DNA from: Desulfovibrio sp.
Lineage (GTDB): Bacteria; Desulfobacterota; Desulfovibrionia; Desulfovibrionales; Desulfovibrionaceae
Direction of reading: 5' to 3'
Length of the DNA stretch: 64,000 nucleotides
Assembly (NCBI GenBank): GCA_022839785.1
Contig: JALHJW010000001.1
Span: 1-64,000 of the forward strand
The translations under genes were made by a program, and so were the position numbers. Every line of letters starts with the position of its first letter. The stretch's first letter is position 1. The notes under the pieces were generated by a model. That model was not told the DNA's origin, ran no database searches, and was given only the letters and a program-made list of their open reading frames with translations. Positions 1-8,584 of this stretch are shown here, piece after piece.

Positions 1-150
1 AGTTCAAATCCTGAGGTTCTCTGAAACTCGTAAGTACTCTGCAGTACCCACGAAGCGTATGCGCCCGAACTCGCTATTTAATTGTCAAAGACCTTGGTCT
101 CCCGCGCGTTGCGGGAAGTGTTATTTATCTCTTCCCGCATTCCCTGTCAA
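1..150 (-). promoter_or_regulatory. rRNA operon promoter and boxA leader (16S gene lies just off the left edge)
   Basis: Read leftward on the minus strand there is a near-ideal sigma70 promoter: -35 TTGACA at 150-145, 17-nt spacer, -10 TAAATA at 127-122, with an A-rich stretch just upstream of the -35. About 20 nt into the predicted transcript comes GGTCTTTGACAATTAAATAG (99-80), which resembles the boxA antitermination element of bacterial rRNA leaders. The leader ends at the window edge with GATTTGAACT, a sequence that in relatives precedes the 16S start GGAGAGTTTGAT. The promoter is seen directly; assignment to an rRNA operon is inference from boxA and the edge sequence. Confidence 0.75.
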
Positions 151-357
151 CCAGGTTTCGCACTTTTTTCAGGGAGCAGTCCGTGGCGTCGGTCAGCGCG
201 TTCGCCGTTCGTCGTCGCGGAAGCGGGTATCTACGGAAATCGACCCCCAGGGTCAAGCGCTTTTTCGAAGTTTTTTGCGATTCCCCGCAAATCGTTGCCT
301 GACGCGGGTTTTGAGACTATCATCGGGCACCGGAATCAGCCCCAAAAGGAGCCCCAA

Positions 358-945
358 ATGCCCCTTCGATGTCCCTGGTCCACGAAGACCCCTGAAGAGC
401 GCCTCTACCACGACACGGAATGGGGCGTTCCCACAGCCTCGGACACGACACTTTTCGAGTTCCTGATCCTGGATGCGGCCCAGGCCGGACTCTCCTGGCT
501 CACGGTGCTGCGGAAACGCGAGAACTACCGGGCCGCGTTCGACGGTTTCGACCCCGAACGCATCGCCCTTTATAATGATGCGAAGCTGACGGCCCTGCTC
601 GCGGACCCCGGCATCGTGCGCAACCGGCTCAAGGTCGCGTCTGCCGTGACCAACGCGCGGGCCTTCCTCACGGTGCGCGAGGAATTCGGCTCGTTCGCCG
701 CCTACATCTGGGACTTCGTGGACGGACGCCCGGTGCAGAACGCCTGGGTCAGCCAGGCGGACGTGCCCGCCGTGACGTCCGCGGCCGAAAAGATGAGCAA
801 GGACATGAAGCGGAAGGGCTTCACGTTCTGCGGCCCCACCATCTGCTACGCCTTCATGCAGGCCGCCGGGCTGGTCAACGACCATCTGACGACATGCTTC
901 CGGTACGAGCCTGTACGCGAGCTGGGCGAGCAGTTCGAATTGTAG
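358..945 (+). CDS. tag: DNA-3-methyladenine glycosylase I
   Basis: Base-excision repair enzyme that removes 3-methyladenine from alkylated DNA; cytoplasmic, 195 residues, normal length for Tag. The start at 358 is preceded by AAGGAG and begins MPLRCPW, the usual Tag N-terminus. Zinc-site residues are visible: Cys5 and His18 at the N-terminus, and the C-terminal DHLTTC. The segment EWGVP and the QAGLSW motif of the Tag pocket are present. The gene points away from the rRNA promoter at the left edge and converges with the VOC gene, only 3 nt separating their stops. Confidence 0.95.
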   Translation: MPLRCPWSTKTPEERLYHDTEWGVPTASDTTLFEFLILDAAQAGLSWLTVLRKRENYRAAFDGFDPERIALYNDAKLTALLADPGIVRNRLKVASAVTNARAFLTVREEFGSFAAYIWDFVDGRPVQNAWVSQADVPAVTSAAEKMSKDMKRKGFTFCGPTICYAFMQAAGLVNDHLTTCFRYEPVRELGEQFEL

Positions 946-948
946 GAA

Positions 949-1332
949 TCAGGGCGCGGGATACGCGCAGACTTCGACCAGGTTGCCGTCCGGGTCGCGG
1001 AAATAGACCGAGCGCATGGGGCCGCGCGCGCCCTGGCGCGCCACCGGGCCGAGTTCGACCGCCACGCCCGCCTGCTCCAGGCGGACAACGACCTCTTCAA
1101 GGGGCCGGTCGGCCACGAGGCAGAAGTCCCCTGCTCCGGGCGCTGGCGCGGCGGCGTGGGGCGCGAGTTCCCGCCCCCACTCGTGCAGGTTGATCTTCTG
1201 CCCGGCAAGCTCCAGCCAGAAGCGTCCGCCCTCGCTGCGGCCCGCGATGCCGAGGGCCGCGGCGTAGAAGGCCAGACTCGCCTCTGCGTCGGCCACGGTG
1301 AGCACGAAATGGTCGATGGAATACCCGGACAT
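949..1332 (-). CDS. VOC (glyoxalase/bleomycin resistance-like) family protein
   Basis: Small metal-binding vicinal-oxygen-chelate protein of 127 residues, one VOC module pair. It opens with IDHFVLTVAD, giving a first metal His, and ends with YFRDPDGNLVEV, the typical last strand with a metal Glu; HEW in mid-protein is another likely ligand. Substrate cannot be deduced: members include glyoxalase I, fosfomycin resistance proteins and epimerases. The start has a strong ribosome site, GGAGGAGGGGG, 3 nt upstream. It is a lone gene convergent with tag. Confidence 0.85.
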   Translation of the reverse strand: MSGYSIDHFVLTVADAEASLAFYAAALGIAGRSEGGRFWLELAGQKINLHEWGRELAPHAAAPAPGAGDFCLVADRPLEEVVVRLEQAGVAVELGPVARQGARGPMRSVYFRDPDGNLVEVCAYPAP

Positions 1333-1415
1333 CGCCCCCCTCCTCCAGAACCTCGCCCCGCCGTCGTGCCGCAGCAGGTCACGTCATGCTTTCCCAGAAC
1401 ACAGAAAGAGGGGAT

Positions 1416-1438
1416 CGAAGGGGCCTGAGGCCCCTTCG
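1416..1438 (-). terminator. Rho-independent terminator downstream of asnS
   Basis: Perfect 10-bp stem CGAAGGGGCC / GGCCCCTTCG with a 3-nt loop, lying 24 nt past the asnS stop. On the minus strand the hairpin is followed by a modest pyrimidine/U tract (CCCCTCTTTCT). Confidence 0.65.
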
Positions 1439-1461
1439 TCGCCGCAGGCATCCCTCTCGCT

Positions 1462-2838
1462 CTAGAACTCCAAATGCTTGGGCGTGCGCGGAAAGGGCAG
1501 CACGTCGCGGATGTTGGTCACGCCGGTGAGCAGCATGAGCAGGCGCTCGAAGCCCAGCCCGAAGCCCGCGTGCGGGGCGCTGCCGAACGTGCGCAGTTCC
1601 AGGTACCACCAGTAGCCGGCCGGATCGAGGCCGAGTTCGGCGATGCGCCGTTCAAGCACATCCAGCCGCTCCTCGCGCTGGCTGCCGCCCACGATCTCGC
1701 CGATGCGCGGCACCAGCACGTCCATGGCGGCCACGGAACGGCCGTCGTCGTTCTGGCGCATGTAGAAGGCCTTGATCTCCTTGGGATAGTCGTACACGAT
1801 GACCGGGCCCCCGAAGTGCTCCTCGGCCAGATAGCGTTCGTGCTCGGTCTGCAGGTCCTTGCCCCAGCCCACGGGATGCTCGAAGGTCTTCCCGCATTTG
1901 GCCAGTATCTCCATGGCCTCGCCGTAGGGCAGCCGCGTGAAGGGCCGGGCCAGGATGGCGTCGAGCTGCGCGTTCAGGGTGGGCTCCACCCATTTGGCGA
2001 AGAGTTCCACGTCCGCGGCGCAGTGCGTGCGCACGTGCGTGATGCAGTGCTTGAGGCAGTCCTCGGCCAGGTCCATGTTGTCATGAAGGTCGCCGAAGGC
2101 GAATTCCGGCTCCACCATCCAGAACTCGGCCGCATGGCGCGCGGTGTTGGAATTCTCGGCCCGGAAGGTGGGGCCGAAGGTGTAGACCTTGGAGTGGGAC
2201 AGGGCGAAGACCTCGGCCGAGAGCTGGCCCGACACCGTAAGAAAGGATTCCTTGCCGAAGAAGTCGGCCTCCACCGCGTCCTTGGGCAGCGGCTGGCCCA
2301 GGTCCAGGGTGGTGACGCGGAACATATCGCCCGCGCCCTCGCAGTCCGACCCGGTGATGATGGGCGCGTGCAGGTTGATGAAGCCGCGGCCGCGGAAGAA
2401 GTCGTGGATGGCGAAGGCCGTCTCGGAGCGGATGCGGAACATGGCCCCGAACTTGTTGGTGCGGGGCCGAAGGTGCGCGATGGAGCGCAGGAATTCATCC
2501 GTGTGGCGCTTCTTCTGCAGCGGGTAGGTTTCGGCGTCGGCCGGGCCGATGAGTTCCACGCGCCTGGCCTTGATCTCCCATTTCTGGCCCTTGCCGGGCG
2601 AGGGGACGAGCGCGCCCGTCACGCCGACGGCCGCGCCGGTGTTCATTTCCAGGATGCGCTCAAAGCCCTCGCTGCCCTCGTCGACCACGGCCTGGATGTT
2701 GGCCAGGCAGGAGCCGTCGTTGAGTTCCAAGAAGGAGAAGCCCTTCTGGTCGCGCCGGGTGCGCACCCAGCCCTTGATGACGATCTCGTCGCGCGGCTCC
2801 TCGGAAGCGAGGGCGGCCGCGATGTCGCAACGTTTCAT
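1462..2838 (-). CDS. asnS: Asparaginyl-tRNA synthetase
   Basis: Class II aminoacyl-tRNA synthetase that charges tRNA-Asn with asparagine; cytoplasmic, 458 residues, normal length. The N-terminal OB-fold anticodon domain (about 1-110) contains IVIKGWVRTRRDQKG; the catalytic domain follows, with class II motif 2 around FRAENSNTARH and motif 3 GFGLGFERLLMLLTG near the C-terminus. The ending PFPRTPKHLEF favours AsnRS over AspRS. GGAG lies 6 nt before the ATG. It is divergent from ftsY across a 154-nt AT-rich gap. Confidence 0.97.
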   Translation of the reverse strand: MKRCDIAAALASEEPRDEIVIKGWVRTRRDQKGFSFLELNDGSCLANIQAVVDEGSEGFERILEMNTGAAVGVTGALVPSPGKGQKWEIKARRVELIGPADAETYPLQKKRHTDEFLRSIAHLRPRTNKFGAMFRIRSETAFAIHDFFRGRGFINLHAPIITGSDCEGAGDMFRVTTLDLGQPLPKDAVEADFFGKESFLTVSGQLSAEVFALSHSKVYTFGPTFRAENSNTARHAAEFWMVEPEFAFGDLHDNMDLAEDCLKHCITHVRTHCAADVELFAKWVEPTLNAQLDAILARPFTRLPYGEAMEILAKCGKTFEHPVGWGKDLQTEHERYLAEEHFGGPVIVYDYPKEIKAFYMRQNDDGRSVAAMDVLVPRIGEIVGGSQREERLDVLERRIAELGLDPAGYWWYLELRTFGSAPHAGFGLGFERLLMLLTGVTNIRDVLPFPRTPKHLEF

Positions 2839-2861
2839 GCACGTCTCCGTCCGGCAGTGTC

Positions 2862-2899
2862 ATTGTAGCACCAGGGAACCGAAAATATTGAATATTTTC
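2862..2899 (-). promoter_or_regulatory. asnS extended -10 promoter with a 19-bp palindrome upstream
   Basis: On the minus strand TGCTACAAT gives an extended -10 (TACAAT at 2867-2862) about 24 nt before the asnS ATG. The position of its -35 falls inside the perfect palindrome GAAAATATT-G-AATATTTTC (2881-2899). On the plus strand the same palindrome supplies TTGAAT (2888-2893), a possible -35 for ftsY. The palindrome therefore sits where it could control both genes. No regulator can be named. Confidence 0.5.
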
Positions 2900-2992
2900 C
2901 GCTCCAAGTCATACCGTGCGTGCGCGCGGGTTGCCTCCGTCCCTCCGAGACGGTACACAGACCAACCGTCACGCAACGCAAGCGGGGAGTAT

Positions 2993-4402
2993 ATGGGATT
3001 TTTCTCCAAACTCAAAAAGTTTTGGCACGCCGAATCCGCGGTGGATAAGGCGGCCGAGGCCTCTTCGAGCGCACCCGGCCCCGAGGCCGCGACGCCGCAG
3101 CCGCAGGCGTCGCGGCCCGCCGCCAGCACCGAAGAAGCCATGCCCCGGGAGAGGCCCCAGGCCCAGCCCGCAGCCGCAATTCCTGCCGCCGCCCAAGCGG
3201 CGGACGGCTGGCAGAAACCCCTGCTCCTTTCCCTGCGTCAGGCGGAACCCAGGCTCTCGGTCTGGCTCGGCCTGCTGCTGGACGGCGTGGAGGGCAAGGG
3301 CGACGCGCTCTGGGAACGGCTGCGTTTCCTGTTCGAATCCCTGGAAGCCCCGGCGGGCGAAGCCGACGAGTTCATCGCCCGCTTCGCCAAGTGGCTGGAC
3401 GACATGGAATACGAGCGGGTCGCGGAGTTCCGCTCCGAGTTGCAGTACCGCCTGGCCCTGGCCCTGGAGTTGGAAGACGAGGAGGACGAGCGCTCCCGCC
3501 TCATGCTCAAGCTCTCCGAGGGGCTGGAAAAGACCCGCCAGAGCATCACCCGCCGCATCGAAGGCATCCTCTCCTCGCGTGACGCCATCGACGAGGGCTT
3601 CTGGGAGGAGCTTGAGGAGATTCTGATCACCGCCGACGTGGGATACGAGCCCACGGTCAAGCTCGTGCAGCGCCTGCGGGAGCGCATGCGCAAAGCCGGG
3701 AGCACGGACCCGGCGGCCTTCAAGGAGGCCATGCGCGACGAGTTGGCCGAGATGTTCAGGACGCCGCGCCGCATCCAGGCGGTGAACCCACCCGAGGTGG
3801 TGATGATGGTCGGCGTGAACGGCGTGGGCAAGACCACGACCATCGGCAAGCTGGCCCACCGCGCGCAGATGCAGGGCCGCAAGGTGCTCATCGCAGCGGG
3901 CGACACCTTCCGCGCCGCGGCCATCGAACAGCTTGAGGTCTGGGCCAAGCGCGCGGGCGCGGACTTCTTCGCCAAGGGCGCGGGATCGGACCCGGCGGCC
4001 GTGGCCTACGAGGCCATCGAGAAGGCCCTGGCCGGAGGATACGACCTCCTGCTGCTGGACACGGCGGGGCGTCTGCACACCAAGGTCAACCTCATGGAGG
4101 AGCTGAAAAAGATCAAGCGCGTCACGGGCAAACGCCACGAGGGCTCGCCGCACCGCACCGTGCTCGTGGTGGACGCCACCACCGGCCAGAACGCCATTCA
4201 GCAGACCAAGCTCTTCAACGAGGCCGTGGAACTCGACGAGATCATCCTGACCAAGCTCGACGGCACGGCCAAGGGCGGCATCGTGGTCGCCCTGGCCAGC
4301 CAGTTCGGCGTGCCCATCACCTTCGTGGGCCTGGGCGAGAAGATGGAGGACCTCAGGCCCTTCGACGGCAAGGACTTCGCCTCGGCCCTGCTCGGCGTCT
4401 AA
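2993..4402 (+). CDS. ftsY: Signal recognition particle receptor FtsY
   Basis: GTPase receptor that docks SRP-ribosome complexes at the inner membrane for co-translational insertion. 469 residues: an N-terminal basic/hydrophobic start (MGFFSKLKKFW), an acidic Ala/Pro-rich A domain to about residue 150, then the NG domain. GTPase motifs are intact: GVNGVGKTTT (about 272-281), DTFRAAAIEQL, DTAGR and TKLDGTAKGG. The start at 2993 follows GGGGAG and removes an implausible upstream extension. Its stop overlaps the stop of the convergent pseudouridine synthase gene. Confidence 0.97.
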   Translation: MGFFSKLKKFWHAESAVDKAAEASSSAPGPEAATPQPQASRPAASTEEAMPRERPQAQPAAAIPAAAQAADGWQKPLLLSLRQAEPRLSVWLGLLLDGVEGKGDALWERLRFLFESLEAPAGEADEFIARFAKWLDDMEYERVAEFRSELQYRLALALELEDEEDERSRLMLKLSEGLEKTRQSITRRIEGILSSRDAIDEGFWEELEEILITADVGYEPTVKLVQRLRERMRKAGSTDPAAFKEAMRDELAEMFRTPRRIQAVNPPEVVMMVGVNGVGKTTTIGKLAHRAQMQGRKVLIAAGDTFRAAAIEQLEVWAKRAGADFFAKGAGSDPAAVAYEAIEKALAGGYDLLLLDTAGRLHTKVNLMEELKKIKRVTGKRHEGSPHRTVLVVDATTGQNAIQQTKLFNEAVELDEIILTKLDGTAKGGIVVALASQFGVPITFVGLGEKMEDLRPFDGKDFASALLGV

Positions 4403-5346
4403 TCTGCGGGAAACAGCCCCGGCTGTGCGAGCCGCGCCCCGGGGCCCGCCGACGCCTCCGCCGCGAGCCGCTCCCAGAGCGGCCAGGGCGGGGGCGTCTC
4501 GGCTGAAAAACCCGGAATCTCCAGCCTGAAGTGGTGCAGGTGGAGCGCCGGGACCGCGCCTCCTCCCCCGCCCTCCTCTTCCGTACCGTACAGCCCGTCG
4601 CCCAGAATGGGCAGCCCGGCCCGGGCCAGATGCGCCCTGATCTGGTGGCGCGCGCCTTTGAGGATGCGCGCGGCCACGAGCCACAGGCCGTCCCCGGCCG
4701 GGCAGAGACGTACGAACTCGGTACGGCGAAGCGGTCCGGCCGCCTCGTCCGTCCCTGGCAGGACGCGCGTGCGCCTGCGGCCGTCCGTGTCCAGCGGCCA
4801 GGAGAGCGTCGCCCTTTCGGGCGGAACGTCCCCGGCCGGGCAGCGCACCACGGCGAGATAGGTCTTGCGCGCCAGCCCGGCATCCTCGGCGCTGCGAAAG
4901 GCCTCGCGCGCCGCCTCGCCGAAGGCCACGAGCAGAAGGCCGCTGGTCTCCCGGTCCAGGCGGGTGCAGAGCAGCGGCCCGCGCCCGCCGGGCGCGTCCG
5001 GAAAGAGTCCTGGCAGGGCGGCCTCGGCCGAGACTCCCGCGCCGCCCGCCAGGGCCGCGCTGTGCAGTCCGGCTGGTTTGCTCAGGGCCGCATGATCCCC
5101 GCTCCAGGCCACGATGCGCAGTTCCTGGACCCCGCCGCCCGCCTCCTCGCCGTCCGCATCGGCCAGGCCGATCGTCTGCCCCGCGCGCACGCGCACGCCA
5201 GGCCCGGCCGGACGGGCGTTCAGGAGGACCAAGCCCGTCTCGCACAACCGCCTGCGACCACGCAGCCCCAGACCCGGGAACAGTTCTTCCAGGACCTTGT
5301 CCAGCCTCTGCCCGTCACAACCGGACGGAACCGAGAATTCCCGCAT
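4399..5346 (-). CDS. RluA-family RNA pseudouridine synthase
   Basis: Converts uridine to pseudouridine in rRNA or tRNA; cytoplasmic. 315 residues with an S4-like RNA-binding region at the N-terminus (QRLDKVLEELFPG, about 13-60) and the RluA catalytic domain. The catalytic motif is TRLDRETSG, where the Asp is the nucleophile. A later conserved helix reads GARHQIRAHLA. Which site is modified cannot be told from sequence. The stop codon overlaps the ftsY stop (CTAA on the plus strand), so the two genes converge with no terminator between them. Confidence 0.92.
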   Translation of the reverse strand: MREFSVPSGCDGQRLDKVLEELFPGLGLRGRRRLCETGLVLLNARPAGPGVRVRAGQTIGLADADGEEAGGGVQELRIVAWSGDHAALSKPAGLHSAALAGGAGVSAEAALPGLFPDAPGGRGPLLCTRLDRETSGLLLVAFGEAAREAFRSAEDAGLARKTYLAVVRCPAGDVPPERATLSWPLDTDGRRRTRVLPGTDEAAGPLRRTEFVRLCPAGDGLWLVAARILKGARHQIRAHLARAGLPILGDGLYGTEEEGGGGGAVPALHLHHFRLEIPGFSAETPPPWPLWERLAAEASAGPGARLAQPGLFPAD

Positions 5347-5421
5347 CAGCTTGCCTTCCGAGGCGAAAAGAGGAATATAGGACTGCTCTCGTCAACCATT
5401 TCACGCTTCAGAGGAGCAGCC

Positions 5422-8001
5422 ATGAACCGTTCCGTGAAAGTCGCCCTCATCGCTGCAGGCGCGTTCGCCGCGCTCGTCATCCTGGCGATGATCATCGTCC
5501 CCATGGCGATCGACCCCAATACCTACAAGCCGCAGATCGTCAAGGCGGTGCAAGACGCCACCGGCCGCACGCTGAAGCTCGACGGCGACATCTCGGTTTC
5601 CGTCTTCCCCTGGCTCGGCGCCAAGGTGCGCGGCCCGGTGGTCCTGGGCAATGCCAAGGGCTTCGGCGACGAGCCGATGCTCAGCCTGAACGAGATGGAC
5701 GTCAAGGTCAAACTCATCCCCCTGCTCTCCAAAAAAGTGGAGATCGGGCGCATCGTCATCCGCAATCCGGTGGTCAATCTGGGCGTCCAGTCCAACGGCC
5801 GCACCAACTGGGACGACCTGACCGGCGCGGACAAGAAGCTCACCCCCGCCGAACAGGGCGAAGGGGCCTTCCAGGAAAAGAGCCTCGGCAAGACGCCCGA
5901 GGCCTCCGCGCCCATGGCCGTGGTCGTCGAGGGCGTGGAGATCAGCGGCGGCACCGTCACCTGGGACGACAAGAAGAACGGTCAGTGGGTTCAGATCAGC
6001 AAGCTGGAGGTCGAGGCCGACGACCTGGAGATCGGCAAGACCGCGGACCTGGCCCTGGCCTGCGACTTCCTGGCCAAGAATCCCCAGGCCAAGGGCAGCG
6101 TCAACCTGAAGACCAAGGCGCTGGTCAAGCCCGACGTGAGCCAGGCCACCCTGGACGGTCTCAAGCTCGTCCTGCGGCTCGACGAATTCAAGCAGGATGG
6201 CCGCTCCCTGACCACCAACCTCGATCTGGGCACCTTTGCCTACGTGGACTGGTCCAAGGGCGACGTGGAGGTCAAGGGGCTTGATCTGAAGCTCGCGGCC
6301 AATGCAGCCGGAACCCCGGCGGGCGGCGTCTCGCTGGCCCTGCTGACCACGGCCAGGGCCAACTGGCTGGGCAAGTCCTTCGCCGCGGAATCCATCAGCC
6401 TCAACGCCGAGGCCAAGGACGTGCGCCTGCAAAAGCCCGACGAGGCGCCCCTGAACGGCGGCATCGACCTGAAAAGCGGCAGACTCTCGGCCGACTGGGG
6501 CAAGGGCGACCTCGCGGCCCAGTCCCTGAACCTGAAAGCCACGGCCAAGGGGCCGGAGATTCCCGGGGGCGCGGCCGACGTGACCCTCAAGGGCGACATG
6601 GCGCTGAACTGGCTCAAGGAAACCCTGGCCCTGTCCGGTTTCTCGCTGCAGGGCATGGGCCTCTCCGTGACCTCGCCCAAGCTCACGGCAACGGGCTTCC
6701 TGTCCACGCCCTCGGCCCAGGGCTCCATCGACGTGGCTGAATTCTCGCCCAAAAAGCTGATGACCAGCCTGGGGCTTGAACCCATCGCCACCGCCGACCA
6801 TACCGCGTTGGAGAAGGTGGCGCTGAAGGCCACCCTGGACGCTACGGGCAACGCCACGAATATCCGCGACCTGACCCTCAGGCTCGACGAGACGACCCTC
6901 ACCGGCACGGCCTCGATCATGGACATCACCAAGCCCGCGCTCTCCTTCGACCTCAAGGCCGACAAGCTGGACGCGGATCGCTACCTCCCCCCCAAGGGGG
7001 CCAGGAAGGCCGAGCCCGCCCGCGCCCCGGCCGAGCAGACGGGCGGCAAGTCCGCGCCTGGGCCCCAGGAGGCCGGACGTCTGCCCGTGGAGCAGATGAA
7101 GCGGATGGACATCGACGGCAAAATCCACGTGGGCTGGCTGAAGGTCTACAAGATCCCGGCCGAGAACATCAACGTGCACATCCTGGCCAAGAACGGGGTG
7201 GTCCGGATCGAGCCCTTCTCCCTGGAGATATTCAAGGGCAGGATCAACCTCAAGGCCCTTTCGGACGTGAGCAAGCCCACCCCCCTCTCCAGCTTCGGAC
7301 TCAACGTGGTGGCCTTGGACCTGGACCAGATGCTCATGGCCCTGACGGGCGAATCCGCGGCCGGGGCCAAGCTCGGCCTGGACGTGAACCTCGCGGGCAA
7401 CGGCGACCTCTACAAGCAGATCATGAAGACGCTTTCAGGCAAGGCCTCGCTGCTGGTCAAGGACGGCGTCTACCGCGGCATGGTGCTCCAGGCCGACCGC
7501 TTCGATCCGCACAAGGGCTACGTGGCCAAGCCCGGCGACGAAAAACAGAACACCACGTTCAGGGACTTCAATCTGAACTTCGACGTGGCCGGAGGCGTGG
7601 CCAGGCTGCAGAAGACCCAGATCAAGACCAGTTCCCTGGCCGACATCGGCGCGTCCGGATCGACCAACATCGCGGACCAGACCCTGGACTTCAACCTGGA
7701 CGCCAACGTCGGCCCCTTCGCCGTGCCCGTCGCGGTGCGCGGCACCTACGATGATCCCAAGGCGGGCGTGGATTCCGCCGAACTGGCCAAGCGCATCCTG
7801 CGCACGCCGCTGAACATCGTGGGCGGCGCGGTGGAAGGCGTGGGCAGCGTGCTCGGCGGGGCGCTGGGCGTGATCACCGGCGGCGGCTCTTCGAGCAACG
7901 CCACGCAGACGCCCTCCGGCACGCAGGAGCAGCCCAAGCAGCAAAGCTCCGATCCGGTGAAGGGATTCTTCCAGGGCCTTGGACTGGAACCCAAAAAGTA
8001 G
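5422..8001 (+). CDS. AsmA family protein
   Basis: Large envelope protein of 859 residues with one N-terminal membrane anchor (about 7-30) and the rest probably periplasmic. The opening after the anchor, DPNTYKPQIVKAVQDATGR, is the AsmA N-terminal signature. A C-terminal AsmA-like repeat region (about 600-790) includes LSGKASLLVKDGVYRGM. AsmA-like proteins are linked to outer-membrane biogenesis and inter-membrane lipid transport. A low-complexity tail (Ser/Gln-rich, about 820-850) precedes the stop. GAGGAG lies 5 nt before the ATG. The gene stands alone and ends at a strong terminator. Confidence 0.9.
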   Translation: MNRSVKVALIAAGAFAALVILAMIIVPMAIDPNTYKPQIVKAVQDATGRTLKLDGDISVSVFPWLGAKVRGPVVLGNAKGFGDEPMLSLNEMDVKVKLIPLLSKKVEIGRIVIRNPVVNLGVQSNGRTNWDDLTGADKKLTPAEQGEGAFQEKSLGKTPEASAPMAVVVEGVEISGGTVTWDDKKNGQWVQISKLEVEADDLEIGKTADLALACDFLAKNPQAKGSVNLKTKALVKPDVSQATLDGLKLVLRLDEFKQDGRSLTTNLDLGTFAYVDWSKGDVEVKGLDLKLAANAAGTPAGGVSLALLTTARANWLGKSFAAESISLNAEAKDVRLQKPDEAPLNGGIDLKSGRLSADWGKGDLAAQSLNLKATAKGPEIPGGAADVTLKGDMALNWLKETLALSGFSLQGMGLSVTSPKLTATGFLSTPSAQGSIDVAEFSPKKLMTSLGLEPIATADHTALEKVALKATLDATGNATNIRDLTLRLDETTLTGTASIMDITKPALSFDLKADKLDADRYLPPKGARKAEPARAPAEQTGGKSAPGPQEAGRLPVEQMKRMDIDGKIHVGWLKVYKIPAENINVHILAKNGVVRIEPFSLEIFKGRINLKALSDVSKPTPLSSFGLNVVALDLDQMLMALTGESAAGAKLGLDVNLAGNGDLYKQIMKTLSGKASLLVKDGVYRGMVLQADRFDPHKGYVAKPGDEKQNTTFRDFNLNFDVAGGVARLQKTQIKTSSLADIGASGSTNIADQTLDFNLDANVGPFAVPVAVRGTYDDPKAGVDSAELAKRILRTPLNIVGGAVEGVGSVLGGALGVITGGGSSSNATQTPSGTQEQPKQQSSDPVKGFFQGLGLEPKK

Positions 8002-8023
8002 CCGCCTGTCCCGCCGCAGACGA

Positions 8024-8053
8024 AAAAAGCCGGGGCTTTCACCCCGGCTTTTT
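8024..8053. terminator. Bidirectional Rho-independent terminator
   Basis: Stem AAAAAGCCGGGG / CCCCGGCTTTTT with a 6-nt loop, A-tract on one side and T-tract on the other. It serves the AsmA-family gene rightward and the small gene ending at 8084 leftward. Confidence 0.9.
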
Positions 8054-8083
8054 CATGCCGGCCTGCGCGCGGACCGCGCAGGC

Positions 8084-8443
8084 CTAATTCCAGCGCACCG
8101 CCTTGGTCTCCCACAGTTCCCGCGGGATGCGGAAGAAGTGGCGGTTGCCCAGAATGTCCAGGGTCAGGATCAGCGAGCCCGCCCCGTTTTCCCAGTACGC
8201 CTGCCGGTCGATGGAACCGATGAGGTCCGCAAACCGCGAGTCGAGCATCCCGGGATTGGGAACGTACTTCTGCAGCAGGTCTTTTGTGACGCTGCCGAGA
8301 ACGGTGATCACATTCTCGGCCACCATGACGTCGCCGAAGTCGATCTCATGGATGTCCTCGGTCTTGACGTCGAGAATGTCCGCGATGACGGGTTGCAGCG
8401 AACGGGTCAGATGTGCCTGGGCGATGCAGTCTTCCTTCATCAT
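8084..8443 (-). CDS. Hypothetical protein, 119 residues
   Basis: I do not recognise the family. The protein is acidic in its first half (DILDVKTEDIHEIDFGD) and looks like a compact alpha/beta fold with no signal peptide or membrane segment. Two adjacent ATGs follow an excellent ribosome site (AAGGAGGGG); the first, at 8443, is used here. It has its own promoter upstream and a strong terminator downstream, so it is a real single-gene unit. A vague likeness to CheX/CheC-type or PilZ-neighbour proteins is not strong enough to name. Confidence 0.75.
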   Translation of the reverse strand: MMKEDCIAQAHLTRSLQPVIADILDVKTEDIHEIDFGDVMVAENVITVLGSVTKDLLQKYVPNPGMLDSRFADLIGSIDRQAYWENGAGSLILTLDILGNRHFFRIPRELWETKAVRWN

Positions 8444-8490
8444 GGTCCCCTCCTTGTCCAACGTGCGCGAGCAGGAAATGACGTTCTGCA

Positions 8491-8531
8491 ACTGCAATGC
8501 AAGTATATAAGCGCATTTTGGCGAAAGGCAA
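8491..8531 (-). promoter_or_regulatory. sigma70 promoter with a triple TTGCA repeat
   Basis: Minus-strand -35 TTGCCT (8531-8526), 16-nt spacer, -10 TATATA (8509-8504). Immediately after the -10 the sequence reads CTTGCATTGCAGTTGCAG, three tandem TTGCA units over the likely start site. This may be an operator for the 119-residue gene. Confidence 0.55.
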
Positions 8532-8584
8532 ACGACCGGCCGCAAAAAATACCCAGGCTGGACGAGACGGGCGGAACGCGGGGA

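Noticed and set aside
1..12. 3' end of a tRNA (AGTTCAAATCC resembles a T-loop)
   Set aside because: There is no acceptor stem or CCA after it, and the minus strand reads as an rRNA leader.
1474..2868. 464-codon plus-strand frame opposite asnS
   Set aside because: Antisense shadow; AsnRS motifs prove the minus strand is coding.
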